A DNA stretch of 64,000 bases, from assembly GCA_003285105.1 (NCBI GenBank), contig CP030158.1, positions 1,163,447 through 1,227,446 on the forward strand, in the 5' to 3' direction. The first letter of the stretch is position 1. Every line of letters begins with the position of its first letter. Below the pieces are notes generated by a model. The model searched no databases. It was not told the DNA's origin and worked only from the letters and a program-made list of their open reading frames with translations. The position numbers and the translations under genes are program-made. Below are positions 16,924-24,944 of the stretch, piece by piece. The stretch is from Roseithermus sacchariphilus. GTDB lineage: Bacteria > Bacteroidota > Rhodothermia > Rhodothermales > MEBIC09517.

Positions 16924-18156
16924 ATGGACTCCTTCAAATCGGTCTTCATCGCGGTCTTCATTGGGGCGGCCCTCGTGGTTGCGGCGTTCGTGCTTCATGC
17001 TCGGCGTCCTCCCGTAGAAGTCCAGCAGCCGACGCCTGAACTCGTCAGAGCGACGGGAAAGTGTGCGACATGCCACCGGCGGGAGACGCCCGCCATCGTC
17101 GCCGAATACGAGGCAAGCGATCATGCTCGCGTGGGAACCAACTGCCTGGATTGCCACGGTCCCCGAGAGGGGCAGGCTTCCTTCGATCATCGAGGGTTCG
17201 AGTTGACCAAGCAGGTAACGTCGCTCAATTGCCAGCAATGCCATGCGGAGCAGTACGACCAGTTTTTGCGCAGCCGGCATGCTGCGCCGGCGTTTGCTGC
17301 TGTGCGGGGCAGTGCCCCGTTTACTCAGGCTCAGATCGAATTTGCGGAAAGCTATCATGCTGGCGCCGTAGATCGTCCACCCAACGCCCTGGCCATGCTG
17401 GAGGGCGAGGCCGCCATCGCATCCGGTTGCGAAACGTGTCATTCCATTGGCAAGCCCAATCTGGATGGCTCCATCGGCACCTGTACGGCATGCCATGCAC
17501 GGCACCAGGCCTCCATCGAGCTCGCTCGTGAGCCGGAGACCTGCGGTCAGTGCCACATGGGGCCGGATCACTCACAACTGGAGATCTACCGCGAATCCAA
17601 GCACGGGGTGATCTACAACGCACGTCGGGAGCACATGAACCTTTCTGCCGACCCCAAAACGCTCACCGTGGCTGATATGCCCGTACCGACGTGTGCTACC
17701 TGCCATATGAGCGGGCAGGAAGGCCTCGCCGTTACGCACGACGTCACCGAGCGGCTCTCATACTGGCTGTTCGCTCCCGTTTCGGAGCAGCGGCCCACCT
17801 ACCGGCAGGGCCGCGACGAAATGATGCGCGCCTGCGGCAACTGCCACTCGCAGTCGCACACCGAGCGCTTTTTCGAACAGGCCGAGGCCGTCCTCACCGC
17901 TACCAACGACAAGGTCCGGGAAGCCCAGGCCATCATCGAAGAACTCCGCGCGGACAATTTGCTCACGCCTGCCCCGTTCGATGAACCCATCGAGTTTCTC
18001 TGGTTCGATTACTGGCACTATTTCGGACGGACGGCCAAGCACGGTGCATTCATGGGCGGTGCCGACTATGTGCAATGGCACGGCAATTACGAACTGCTGG
18101 CCAAACTCGTCGAGTTGAAGGAGATGGCCGAGGAGATACGCGCTCATGCCGACTGA
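16924..18156 (+). CDS. Octaheme cytochrome c, hydroxylamine oxidoreductase (HAO) family
   Basis: 410 residues from ATG 16924 (GTG 16915 is also possible). An uncleaved or signal helix covers residues 7-25. Eight CXXCH heme-binding motifs begin at 47, 74, 103, 169, 187, 207, 257 and 304. The number, spacing, HGVIYNARREH segment (about 227-237) and the C-terminal KHGAFMGGADYVQWHGNYELL region fit the HAO/octaheme family. Family members oxidise hydroxylamine or hydrazine, or reduce nitrite/hydroxylamine (epsilon-Hao type). The direction here cannot be told without aligning the cross-linking tyrosine. The downstream membrane gene overlaps by 11 bases, so the two are probably co-translated and may exchange electrons. 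Confidence 0.88.
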   Translation: MDSFKSVFIAVFIGAALVVAAFVLHARRPPVEVQQPTPELVRATGKCATCHRRETPAIVAEYEASDHARVGTNCLDCHGPREGQASFDHRGFELTKQVTSLNCQQCHAEQYDQFLRSRHAAPAFAAVRGSAPFTQAQIEFAESYHAGAVDRPPNALAMLEGEAAIASGCETCHSIGKPNLDGSIGTCTACHARHQASIELAREPETCGQCHMGPDHSQLEIYRESKHGVIYNARREHMNLSADPKTLTVADMPVPTCATCHMSGQEGLAVTHDVTERLSYWLFAPVSEQRPTYRQGRDEMMRACGNCHSQSHTERFFEQAEAVLTATNDKVREAQAIIEELRADNLLTPAPFDEPIEFLWFDYWHYFGRTAKHGAFMGGADYVQWHGNYELLAKLVELKEMAEEIRAHAD

Positions 18157-18994
18157 CTCTGGCTCCTCCACCCTTCAACGCTGGCTGGCCGACCGCAGCT
18201 TTTTGCTGGAGGTATTTGTCTTCAGCAATCTGGCTTTTTTGATTCTCGACGTTTCGGTAGCCCACGCCGTCAATGATTTTGCGCATCCGGCCGAGTGGAT
18301 TCCAGTCGGGTTTGCTGTGGTCGGCTCTCTCGCGCTTGGGCTCGCGGTCTTTTTTCGCGTTCGGGGAGTCCCCAGCATGTTGAGATGGGTCGGGGAAGGG
18401 GTGGGATGGATCGGCGTCCTGGTTGGCGTAGCCGGGCTGGTGTGGCACCTGGAAGGACAATTCTTCCAGGTGCTCACGCTGGATCGACTCGTGTACTCCG
18501 CTCCATTCGTCGCTCCGCTGGCCTTTGCCGGGCTTGGGCTCCTGTTGCTCATGAATCGTCGTGTGCCGTCTGAGCACCTGGCCTGGGGCAGGTGGGTGCT
18601 CTTTCTGGCCTGGGGTGGCTTCATCGGCAACTTTGCGCTTTCCCTGGCCGACCATGCTCAGAACGGGTTCTTCTACGCGACGGAGTGGATCCCCGTCATA
18701 GCCAGCGCGCTGGCTGTGGGGTACTTTTTTGCGCTGATCATTCGACCTGCACAGTCCGGGTTCATCCAACTCGGATATTGGATTCTGGGCCTGCAGGTGG
18801 CCGTCGGGATCGTCGGGTTTGGCTTCCACATTGCACCCCTCTTTCAGCCTGCCGATGATCCCTTGATCTATCGGATCATCTTTGGAGCCCCGGTTTTTGC
18901 GCCCCTGCTGTTTATCGACCTGGCCCTCCTTGCCGCCCTGGGCCTGTGGGACGTGCAGACCAAGGTCGAAACGCGGACGCTTGCGGGAGCATGA
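18146..18994 (+). CDS. Eight-helix membrane protein built of two repeats, partner of the octaheme cytochrome
   Basis: 282 residues, not recognised as a named family. Eight hydrophobic segments (about 18-40, 52-72, 82-101, 117-136, 148-168, 182-199, 209-229, 247-266) form two four-helix halves. The halves align with an offset of about 130: H40-x-x-N43 with H170-x-x-N173, E50-W-I-P with E180-W-I-P, H101 with H228, and AP-x-x-APL at 119-125 with 248-254. Two membrane histidines per half could bind heme b, so a quinone-facing electron carrier is a reasonable guess. Its start overlaps the cytochrome gene. Confidence 0.8.
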   Translation: MPTDSGSSTLQRWLADRSFLLEVFVFSNLAFLILDVSVAHAVNDFAHPAEWIPVGFAVVGSLALGLAVFFRVRGVPSMLRWVGEGVGWIGVLVGVAGLVWHLEGQFFQVLTLDRLVYSAPFVAPLAFAGLGLLLLMNRRVPSEHLAWGRWVLFLAWGGFIGNFALSLADHAQNGFFYATEWIPVIASALAVGYFFALIIRPAQSGFIQLGYWILGLQVAVGIVGFGFHIAPLFQPADDPLIYRIIFGAPVFAPLLFIDLALLAALGLWDVQTKVETRTLAGA

Positions 18995-19038
18995 TCGAGT
19001 GATCGCACCTCGGCGTTCGAGATGGATCAGCCCCGGCA

Positions 19039-19148
19039 TCGTCGCCCGGGCCGCCGCCGACCCCACCGCCGCGGACAACCCGGTCCCGCTCGACGCGCCG
19101 GCGCTGCGGCGGCTGTTCGTGAACGCCCTGGAGGGTCGGCTCGTTTAA
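19039..19148 (+). pseudogene. Orphan second copy of the Fe-ADH 3' end
   Basis: The frame reads IVARAAADPTAADNPVPLDA and continues to the stop at 19146-19148. It matches the true ADH end except for three aligned residues and the last two codons. No start or upstream ADH sequence precedes it. It sits 44 bases before rsmG, so it may mark the original ADH-rsmG junction. Confidence 0.85.
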
Positions 19149-19192
19149 TCGGCCGCGGTACCCTGTCTTCCTCCACGCACGCCTCAACCTCC

Positions 19193-19831
19193 TTGTTCGA
19201 CCCCTTCGCCGATCTCACCGACGCGCAGCGCGAGCGGCTCGCTGCCTTCGAGGAGCAGCTGCGACACTTCAACCGCCGGTTCAACCTCGTCTCCGGCGAC
19301 ACCGTGGCCGACTTCATGGAGCGCCACGTGCGGCATTGCCTTGCGCTGGCCTGGAAACCGTTCCCCCCCGGCAGCATCGTGGTGGACTGGGGGACGGGTG
19401 GAGGGCTGCCTGCCGTCCCGCTTGCCATCCGCTTTCCCGATGTGACGGTCTATGCCGTCGATGCGGTGGGGAAGAAGATCCAGGCGGTTCGGGCCATCGG
19501 GCGCCGGCTGGGCCTGGAGAACCTGCATCCGTGGCATGGCCGTGCCGAGGCCTGGACGCGCCCGGTGCACTACAGCGTCTCCCGCGCCACCGCTCCGCTC
19601 GTCGACCTCTGGCGCTGGCACGTCCGTGTCGCCGCTCCCCTCGCTGCGCCGGCGGAGGCCTGGCCGCCGGGCCTGATCTGCCTCAAAGGCGGCGACCTCA
19701 CCGGGGAGATCGCGGCCCTGCACCGGCTGGATCCCTCCCTGCACGTGGAGCAGCACCCGCTCCAGACGCTGCTCGGCCGGTCCGCCTTCGCGGAGAAGGT
19801 CCTCGTGGCCGTTCGAGACGGAAGGGCGTGA
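19193..19831 (+). CDS. rsmG: 16S rRNA (guanine-N7)-methyltransferase RsmG (GidB)
   Basis: 212 residues from TTG 19193. It methylates G527 of 16S rRNA using SAM. Family features are FNLVS (about 27-31), the SAM loop VVDWGTGGGLPAVPLAI (about 62-78) and ISR-like VSRATAPL. The reading frame is open upstream to an ATG at 19022, but that part would be out-of-frame translation of the ADH repeat, so the TTG is preferred. The second loop reads DWGTGGG where most homologues have D-x-G-[ST]-G-x-G-x-P-G. Confidence 0.92.
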   Translation: MFDPFADLTDAQRERLAAFEEQLRHFNRRFNLVSGDTVADFMERHVRHCLALAWKPFPPGSIVVDWGTGGGLPAVPLAIRFPDVTVYAVDAVGKKIQAVRAIGRRLGLENLHPWHGRAEAWTRPVHYSVSRATAPLVDLWRWHVRVAAPLAAPAEAWPPGLICLKGGDLTGEIAALHRLDPSLHVEQHPLQTLLGRSAFAEKVLVAVRDGRA

Positions 19832-19984
19832 TGTCCTGTGTGTAAATAATGTGTCCGGGCGTTCCGTGTTTGGCGCAATTTGGGTACCTTGCTCCGGGCA
19901 GAGCCCCGGCCGTTCTACGGGCGCACCGGCCCACCGAGGCCGCTACCCGCTGCGATGCACCCCCACGCGCCATCTCCCGGTGTC

Positions 19985-20977
19985 ATGAGCAAGAACGAAG
20001 AGCGCATCCTGAACCGCACCGAACGGCTGTTTGCCCTGGTGCTGCTGCTGCAGAATCGTCCCAACATGACCGCGCGGGATCTGGCCGAGCACTTCGGCGT
20101 CAGCCGCCGCACCATCTTTCGGGACCTGCGGGCCCTGGGGGAGAGCGGGGTTCCGCTGACCTATGCCGATGAGGGAGGGTACGAGATCCTGGAGGGCTAC
20201 CAGCTCCCGCCCCTCATGCTCACCGCGCGGGAGGCCGCTACCCTCCTCGTGGGCATCGAGTTCATGAAGCGCCAGCCGGATGCCTCCCTCGTCAAGGACG
20301 CCGATGAAGTCGGGCTGAAGATCCGGGCGGTGCTGCCTCGCCCGATCCAGGAGTACCTGGACCGGCTCCGCAGCCGCACCGTGATCGGCCCGTACTGGTA
20401 CCAGACGATGCGGGGCAGCGATGCGGAGGAAGGGCGCTGGTACGACCTCAGCGAGGCCGTGGCCCATCAGCGCTCCGTGCAGATGGACTATTACGTGCCC
20501 AGCCGCGACGAAGTCACCCGCCGCAAGGTGGACCCCCTCGCGCTCGTCTACTACACCGACCAGTGGAACCTCATCGCCTACGATCATCTCCGAAAGGACA
20601 TCCGCAACTTCCGGCTGGATCGCATTCGGAAGATGTACGTCTCCAGCGAACGCTTCGAGCGGCCGCCCGGCTTCGATCTGGCCGCGTACCTGGAGGAGCA
20701 GGGCGCGGGGCCGGAGCAGCGCATCGTGCTGCGATTCTCCCGGCAGGCCTTCGCCTGGGCCCGCCGGAGTATCCCCGCCCGCATCGAGGAAGAGCAGTCG
20801 GACGAGCAGGGCGTCACCGTGACGTTCTACTTCGAGAACCTCGACTACCTCGCCCACTGGCTGCTACGCTACGGCACGCAGGCGCGCGTCCTCGAGCCCG
20901 CCGCCCTGCGGGAGCGCCTCCGCCGTCTGGCCCTTGCCCTCGCCGATCAATACTCCGACGCCACGGCATCGCCCTGA
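19985..20977 (+). CDS. HTH-WYL domain transcriptional regulator
   Basis: 330 residues from ATG 19985. The N-terminal HTH_11 winged helix holds MTARDLAEHFGVSRRTIFRDL (about 28-48, shown here in part). The middle is the WYL domain with the conserved pattern VDPLALVYYTDQWNLIAYD (W-x-L-x-A-Y). The C-terminal WCX extension ends near 318. WYL proteins bind nucleic acid or nucleotide ligands and often regulate defence or DNA-repair genes. The likely target is unknown; the gene faces mfd convergently. Confidence 0.9.
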   Translation: MSKNEERILNRTERLFALVLLLQNRPNMTARDLAEHFGVSRRTIFRDLRALGESGVPLTYADEGGYEILEGYQLPPLMLTAREAATLLVGIEFMKRQPDASLVKDADEVGLKIRAVLPRPIQEYLDRLRSRTVIGPYWYQTMRGSDAEEGRWYDLSEAVAHQRSVQMDYYVPSRDEVTRRKVDPLALVYYTDQWNLIAYDHLRKDIRNFRLDRIRKMYVSSERFERPPGFDLAAYLEEQGAGPEQRIVLRFSRQAFAWARRSIPARIEEEQSDEQGVTVTFYFENLDYLAHWLLRYGTQARVLEPAALRERLRRLALALADQYSDATASP

Positions 20978-21335
20978 CGGCCGGCGCGCTGACCCCGCAT
21001 CGGCCCGAGCGCCGCGTCTTTCCGGCCGGTTTCCGTCCGTAAAAACGGAAATAGCCGCTCATCGGGTCGTATTTCGCTCCTGACGCGCGCCATCATGACG
21101 AGACCTGAAGGACGGGTTGTGTCGAGATCGTGCGTTCTGGGGCGCGTATGAACGCCGTTTTTCTGGGCGATCCCGGAAAAATCGGGTTCATATCACAATT
21201 TTGTTGCATTTTTAAGACCTTGCATTGGATAGGCTGCCGGGGTGCGACGTGAGGGAAAGCGCGGGTGCCTGGCGGCTCCCCGGGTTCCCCGGGTGGTGAG
21301 GGGTCCGTCGGCCCGGGGGCGTGTGGGCTGCGGCC
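20978..21335. other. Convergent intergenic region with a low-GC pocket
   Basis: 358 bases between the WYL gene (+) and mfd (-). TTTCCGT (21030-21036) and ACGGAAA (21045-21051) form a small hairpin after the WYL gene. From about 21150 to 21240 the sequence is unusually AT-rich with T-runs. No gene or RNA is recognised in it. Confidence 0.5.
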
Positions 21336-24300
21336 TCAGGACGTCGCGGTCACGGATTCGGCGGTGAGGTGTGCCATCACACGCAGCGCCGCCTCCAGGT
21401 CCGGGACGTCCTGCACGATGGCACGAACGCGTTTGCTTTTGGTGTCGCGCAGGACGAAGCGGCGGTCGAGCCCGCTCAGCCGTTCGAGCAGGGGATGGAA
21501 GTGGTGCTCGTAGAAGAAGGCGTCTTCCTCCTGCGAGGGCATCGTCAGGAAGAGCCGCTGGTTCTTGAAGGTCACCTTCGCCAGCCGGAGCGTCTGTGCC
21601 TGGAGTTTGATCCGCATGGCGGTGACCAGGTTGGTGACCTCGGCAGGCGCCGGGCCGAAGCGATCCTCCAGCTCGGCCAGCAGCTCGGCGAGCGTCGCTT
21701 CGGCGTCGGCCTCGCTGAGGCGGCGGTAGATGTTCAGCCGCTCGACGTGGTTGCTCAGGTAAGTTTCCGGGATGAAGGCATCTTCCTCGACGTCCACCTG
21801 CGTCTCGACCGGCGCCGGCGCGTGGACCTGGTCCTGAAAGACGTCGGCAAACTCCTCCTCGCGCAGCTCCTGCACGGCCTCGTCCAGGATGCGATGATAC
21901 GTCTCGAAGCCGACGTCCTCGATGAACCCGCTCTGTTCGGCGCCGAGCAGGTTGCCGGCGCCACGGATGTCGAGGTCGCGCATGGCGATGTTGAAGCCGC
22001 TGCCGAGGTCGCTGAACTCCTCGACGGCCTGGAGCCGTTGCCGGCCTTCGCGGGTGAGGCTATGGATCGAGGGCACGAGCAGGTAGCAGAACGCCTTGCG
22101 GTCGGAGCGGCCCACGCGGCCGCGAAGCTGGTGCAACTCGGCCAGCCCGAAGCGGTCGGCGCGGTTGATGATGATGGTGTTGGCGTTGGAGATGTCGAGC
22201 CCGCTCTCGATGATGTTCGTCGAGACCAGCACGTCGAACTTACGCTCGATGAAGTCATGCATGACCTGTTCGAGCTGGCTGGGCCGCATCTGCCCGTGAG
22301 CCACCCGCGCGCGCACGTCCGGCACCAGCATGCGGATGGTATCGGCCATCTCGTCGATGGACTGCACGCGGTTGTGGATGAAGAACACCTGTCCGCCGCG
22401 GCTGATCTCGTAGAGGATGGCATCGCGGATGAGATCCTTGTCGAAGGTGTGGATCTCGGTGACGATCGGTTGCCGGTTGGGTGGGGGGGTGGCAATGATG
22501 GAGAGGTCCCGGGCGCCGAGCAGAGAGAATTGCAGCGTTCGTGGGATGGGCGTGGCCGTCAGCGTGAGGGTGTCCACGTCGACGCGCAGCTTCCGGAGCT
22601 TTTCTTTGACGGCGACCCCGAAGCGCTGCTCCTCGTCGATGATGAGCAGGCCGAGGTCTTTGAACTGCACGTCTTTCGAGGCGATGCGGTGGGTGCCGAT
22701 GAGGATGTCCACCTCGCCGCGCTGGACGGCGGCGAGGACCTGTTTCTGCTCTTCGGCCGAGCGGAAGCGGGAGAGCTCCTCGATCCGAACGGGGTAGGGG
22801 GCGAGGCGGCGGGTGAACGTCTCGGTATGTTGTGCCGCGAGGATGGTGGTGGGCACGAGCACGGCCACTTGCTTGCCGGCCTGCACCGCTTTGAACGCTG
22901 CGCGTACGGCAATCTCGGTCTTGCCGAAGCCGACGTCCCCGCACACGAGGCGGTCCATCGGCACGGGCTCTTCCATGTCCGCTTTCACGGCGGCGCTGGC
23001 CGCGGCCTGATCCGGCGTATCCTCGAACTCGAAGGAGGCCTCCATCTCGCGTTGCCAGACGGTATCGGGCGGGAAGGCATAGCCGCGGGACGCCTTGCGC
23101 CGGGCATAGAGCCGGATCAGGTCGCGGGCGATGTCTTTGACGCGCTTCTTCGTCCGGGCCTTGGTTTTTTCCCACTGGCCGGAGCCGAGCTTCGTGAGCC
23201 GGGGCTGATGGCCTTCTTTGCCGGTGTATTTGTGGAGCTTATGCAGCGCGTTGACATTGACGTACAGCACGTCCTCGCCCTGGAAGAGCACGCGAACGGC
23301 TTCCTGCTGCTTGCCGCGGACGGTGATCTTGTGGAGCCCGGCGAACTTCCCGATCCCGTAGTCGATGTGCACCACGAAGTCGCCCGGCGTGAGGTGCTGG
23401 ATTTCGCGGAGGCTGAGGCCGCCGTAGCGTTGTTTGCGCTTGCGGGCCGTCGGGCGGTGGTAGCGGCTGAAGATCTGGTGGTCGGTGTAGACGGCGAGGC
23501 CCATGGAGGGCAGCTCGAAGCCTTCGTGCAGGGATTCGACGCTGAGGGTGAGGTCGTGGGCGGCCAGTTCGTCCTCCAGGAGTTCGCGCAGCCGCGCTTC
23601 CTGGCCGCGGCTGTCGCACAGGATGAACGTGGCGATGTGGTCGGCGGCATGGCGGCGCACCTGCTCACGCAGCCGCGTCATGCTGCGGTTGAAGTCGGGC
23701 TGGGGCCGGGCGTCGAGCGCGAGGTGTTCGGTGGCGCCGGCGCCGGTGAACGAGCCGAAAAGCAGCCGGGGGTGTTGCAGGAGGGCCCGTTCGAAGGCGG
23801 CGCCGTCGAGGTAGCGGCGGGCCGGGGGGGTGTGCGTGGCCGGGTCCGGCAGCGCGTCGAAGGCGGCCATGGCTTCGGCGAAGCGTGCCCCGGCCTTTTC
23901 GATGAGGTGGGCCTCGTCGAAGGTGACCAGCAGCGTTCGGGGGGGCAGGTACGCGAAGAGAGGGGTAAAGGGCGTATCGGATGGCGCCTCCCGCTCCAGG
24001 TTGGGCACCAGGCGGACGGTTTTGAGGCGGCTGACGGAGCGCTGACTGCCGGCGTCGAACTCCCGCAGCGAGTCGATTTCATCGCCGAAGAATTCGATGC
24101 GGATGGGGTAGGCCCCGGCGAACGGGAACACGTCGAGGATGCCGCCGCGGAGGGCCAGCTCGCCGGGGCGCTCCACGAACTCGACCCGCTCGAAGCCCTG
24201 GCTCGTGAGGCGTCGGATCACCTCGTCCGGGGCCACCTGATCGCCGATGCTGAGGGAGATCGTCTCCTGCATGACGGTCGTGGCGGGCGGGAGCATCTCG

Positions 24301-24695
24301 AAGACGGCATCGACGCTGGCCACGAGCAGCCCGGTGAAGCCTCCGGCCAGGCGCTGGATGACTTCGGCGCGTTCCACGACCGGGGCCAACTCGCCGATCT
24401 GTTCGTCGTCGTAGGGCGTTTGACCGGAAGCCGGGAGCCGCAGGAGACGGTCGGTTTCCCCGTGGAGTTGCTCGAGGTCACTGTAGAGGTAGGCCGCCTG
24501 GTCTTCGTCTGCCAGGAGGCAGAGCAGCGGTCGGTCGATCTCCTGTGCGATGCGCCGGAGGACGAAGGCCGGGAGGGACCCGGCGGTGCCTTTGAGGTGG
24601 AGGGCATCGCCGGCGTCGGCCGTCCGGCTCCAGGCCACGGCGTCATGGAACACGCGCGACCCGGCTATGCGCTGGTAGATCGTTTTGAGGGACAC
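21336..24695 (-). CDS. mfd: Transcription-repair coupling factor Mfd
   Basis: 1119 residues, GTG start. Mfd removes stalled RNA polymerase and recruits UvrABC. The UvrB-like N-module is present, then the RNA-polymerase-interacting domain around 470-530 (GDFVVHIDYGIGKFAGL), then the SF2 translocase with GDVGFGKTEIAVRAA (Walker A) and DEEQRFGV (motif II). It ends with the TRCF regulatory domain. Full length for the family. Two parS sites lie in its upstream spacer. Confidence 0.96.
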   Translation of the reverse strand: MSLKTIYQRIAGSRVFHDAVAWSRTADAGDALHLKGTAGSLPAFVLRRIAQEIDRPLLCLLADEDQAAYLYSDLEQLHGETDRLLRLPASGQTPYDDEQIGELAPVVERAEVIQRLAGGFTGLLVASVDAVFEMLPPATTVMQETISLSIGDQVAPDEVIRRLTSQGFERVEFVERPGELALRGGILDVFPFAGAYPIRIEFFGDEIDSLREFDAGSQRSVSRLKTVRLVPNLEREAPSDTPFTPLFAYLPPRTLLVTFDEAHLIEKAGARFAEAMAAFDALPDPATHTPPARRYLDGAAFERALLQHPRLLFGSFTGAGATEHLALDARPQPDFNRSMTRLREQVRRHAADHIATFILCDSRGQEARLRELLEDELAAHDLTLSVESLHEGFELPSMGLAVYTDHQIFSRYHRPTARKRKQRYGGLSLREIQHLTPGDFVVHIDYGIGKFAGLHKITVRGKQQEAVRVLFQGEDVLYVNVNALHKLHKYTGKEGHQPRLTKLGSGQWEKTKARTKKRVKDIARDLIRLYARRKASRGYAFPPDTVWQREMEASFEFEDTPDQAAASAAVKADMEEPVPMDRLVCGDVGFGKTEIAVRAAFKAVQAGKQVAVLVPTTILAAQHTETFTRRLAPYPVRIEELSRFRSAEEQKQVLAAVQRGEVDILIGTHRIASKDVQFKDLGLLIIDEEQRFGVAVKEKLRKLRVDVDTLTLTATPIPRTLQFSLLGARDLSIIATPPPNRQPIVTEIHTFDKDLIRDAILYEISRGGQVFFIHNRVQSIDEMADTIRMLVPDVRARVAHGQMRPSQLEQVMHDFIERKFDVLVSTNIIESGLDISNANTIIINRADRFGLAELHQLRGRVGRSDRKAFCYLLVPSIHSLTREGRQRLQAVEEFSDLGSGFNIAMRDLDIRGAGNLLGAEQSGFIEDVGFETYHRILDEAVQELREEEFADVFQDQVHAPAPVETQVDVEEDAFIPETYLSNHVERLNIYRRLSEADAEATLAELLAELEDRFGPAPAEVTNLVTAMRIKLQAQTLRLAKVTFKNQRLFLTMPSQEEDAFFYEHHFHPLLERLSGLDRRFVLRDTKSKRVRAIVQDVPDLEAALRVMAHLTAESVTATS

Positions 24696-24772
24696 GGCGA
24701 AAGCAGATGGGTTTCGGGGCCGCAGAACGGTCCGGCCGTCCCGGGGTGGAAACGGCCGAAAACGACGAAAGG

Positions 24773-24797
24773 CCGTAGCACGCGTCCCGTGCTACGG
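24773..24797 (-). terminator. Hairpin between murQ and mfd
   Basis: CCGTAGCACG (24773-24782) pairs perfectly with CGTGCTACGG (24788-24797) with a five-base loop. Read on the minus strand it is followed by a weak T-rich tract, so it may end the CHAT-murQ transcript. Confidence 0.4.
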
Positions 24798-24869
24798 CGT
24801 CGGGCATGACAACGGCACCGGTCAACCGAGGTTCTACGAAATGGCCGAGAAGCGAGGACACCGCCCCGG

Positions 24870-24885
24870 TGTTTCACGTGAAACA
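24870..24885. promoter_or_regulatory. parS centromere site 1
   Basis: A perfect TGTTTCACGTGAAACA palindrome, the ParB-binding site of bacterial chromosomes. It lies in the mfd-murQ spacer, 43 bases from the next copy. Confidence 0.93.
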
Positions 24886-24928
24886 CTCCCGGGAGCCCGG
24901 AGCCCAGAGGCCAGGGGCCAGAGGCCAG

Positions 24929-24944
24929 TGTTTCACGTGAAACA
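24929..24944. promoter_or_regulatory. parS centromere site 2
   Basis: A second perfect TGTTTCACGTGAAACA, ending one base before the murQ stop codon (minus strand). The paired sites mark a ParB loading zone near the replication origin. Confidence 0.93.

Larger units (their letters stand above)
16761..19038. mobile_element. Low-GC island between the duplicated Fe-ADH ends
   Basis: About 2.3 kb lie between the two repeats, with hand-counted lines near 57% GC against about 65-70% around. The island holds an octaheme cytochrome c gene and an overlapping membrane-protein gene. No integrase or transposase is present. The duplicated gene end suggests either site-specific entry that regenerates the target 3' end, or homologous capture. 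Confidence 0.7.

Noticed and set aside
19022-19192. ATG 19022 as the start of RsmG
   Set aside because: The first 57 codons would be out-of-frame translation of the duplicated ADH end and would make RsmG too long. TTG 19193 gives the family length.
21321-24809. An open frame of over 1100 codons on the + strand opposite mfd
   Set aside because: It is antisense to mfd, has repeated E/G/L/V-rich text typical of the complement of GC-rich genes and matches no family.
24870-24944. MFHVKH-like peptides around 24.9 kb as parts of real proteins
   Set aside because: They are only translations of the parS palindromes in the spacer frames.
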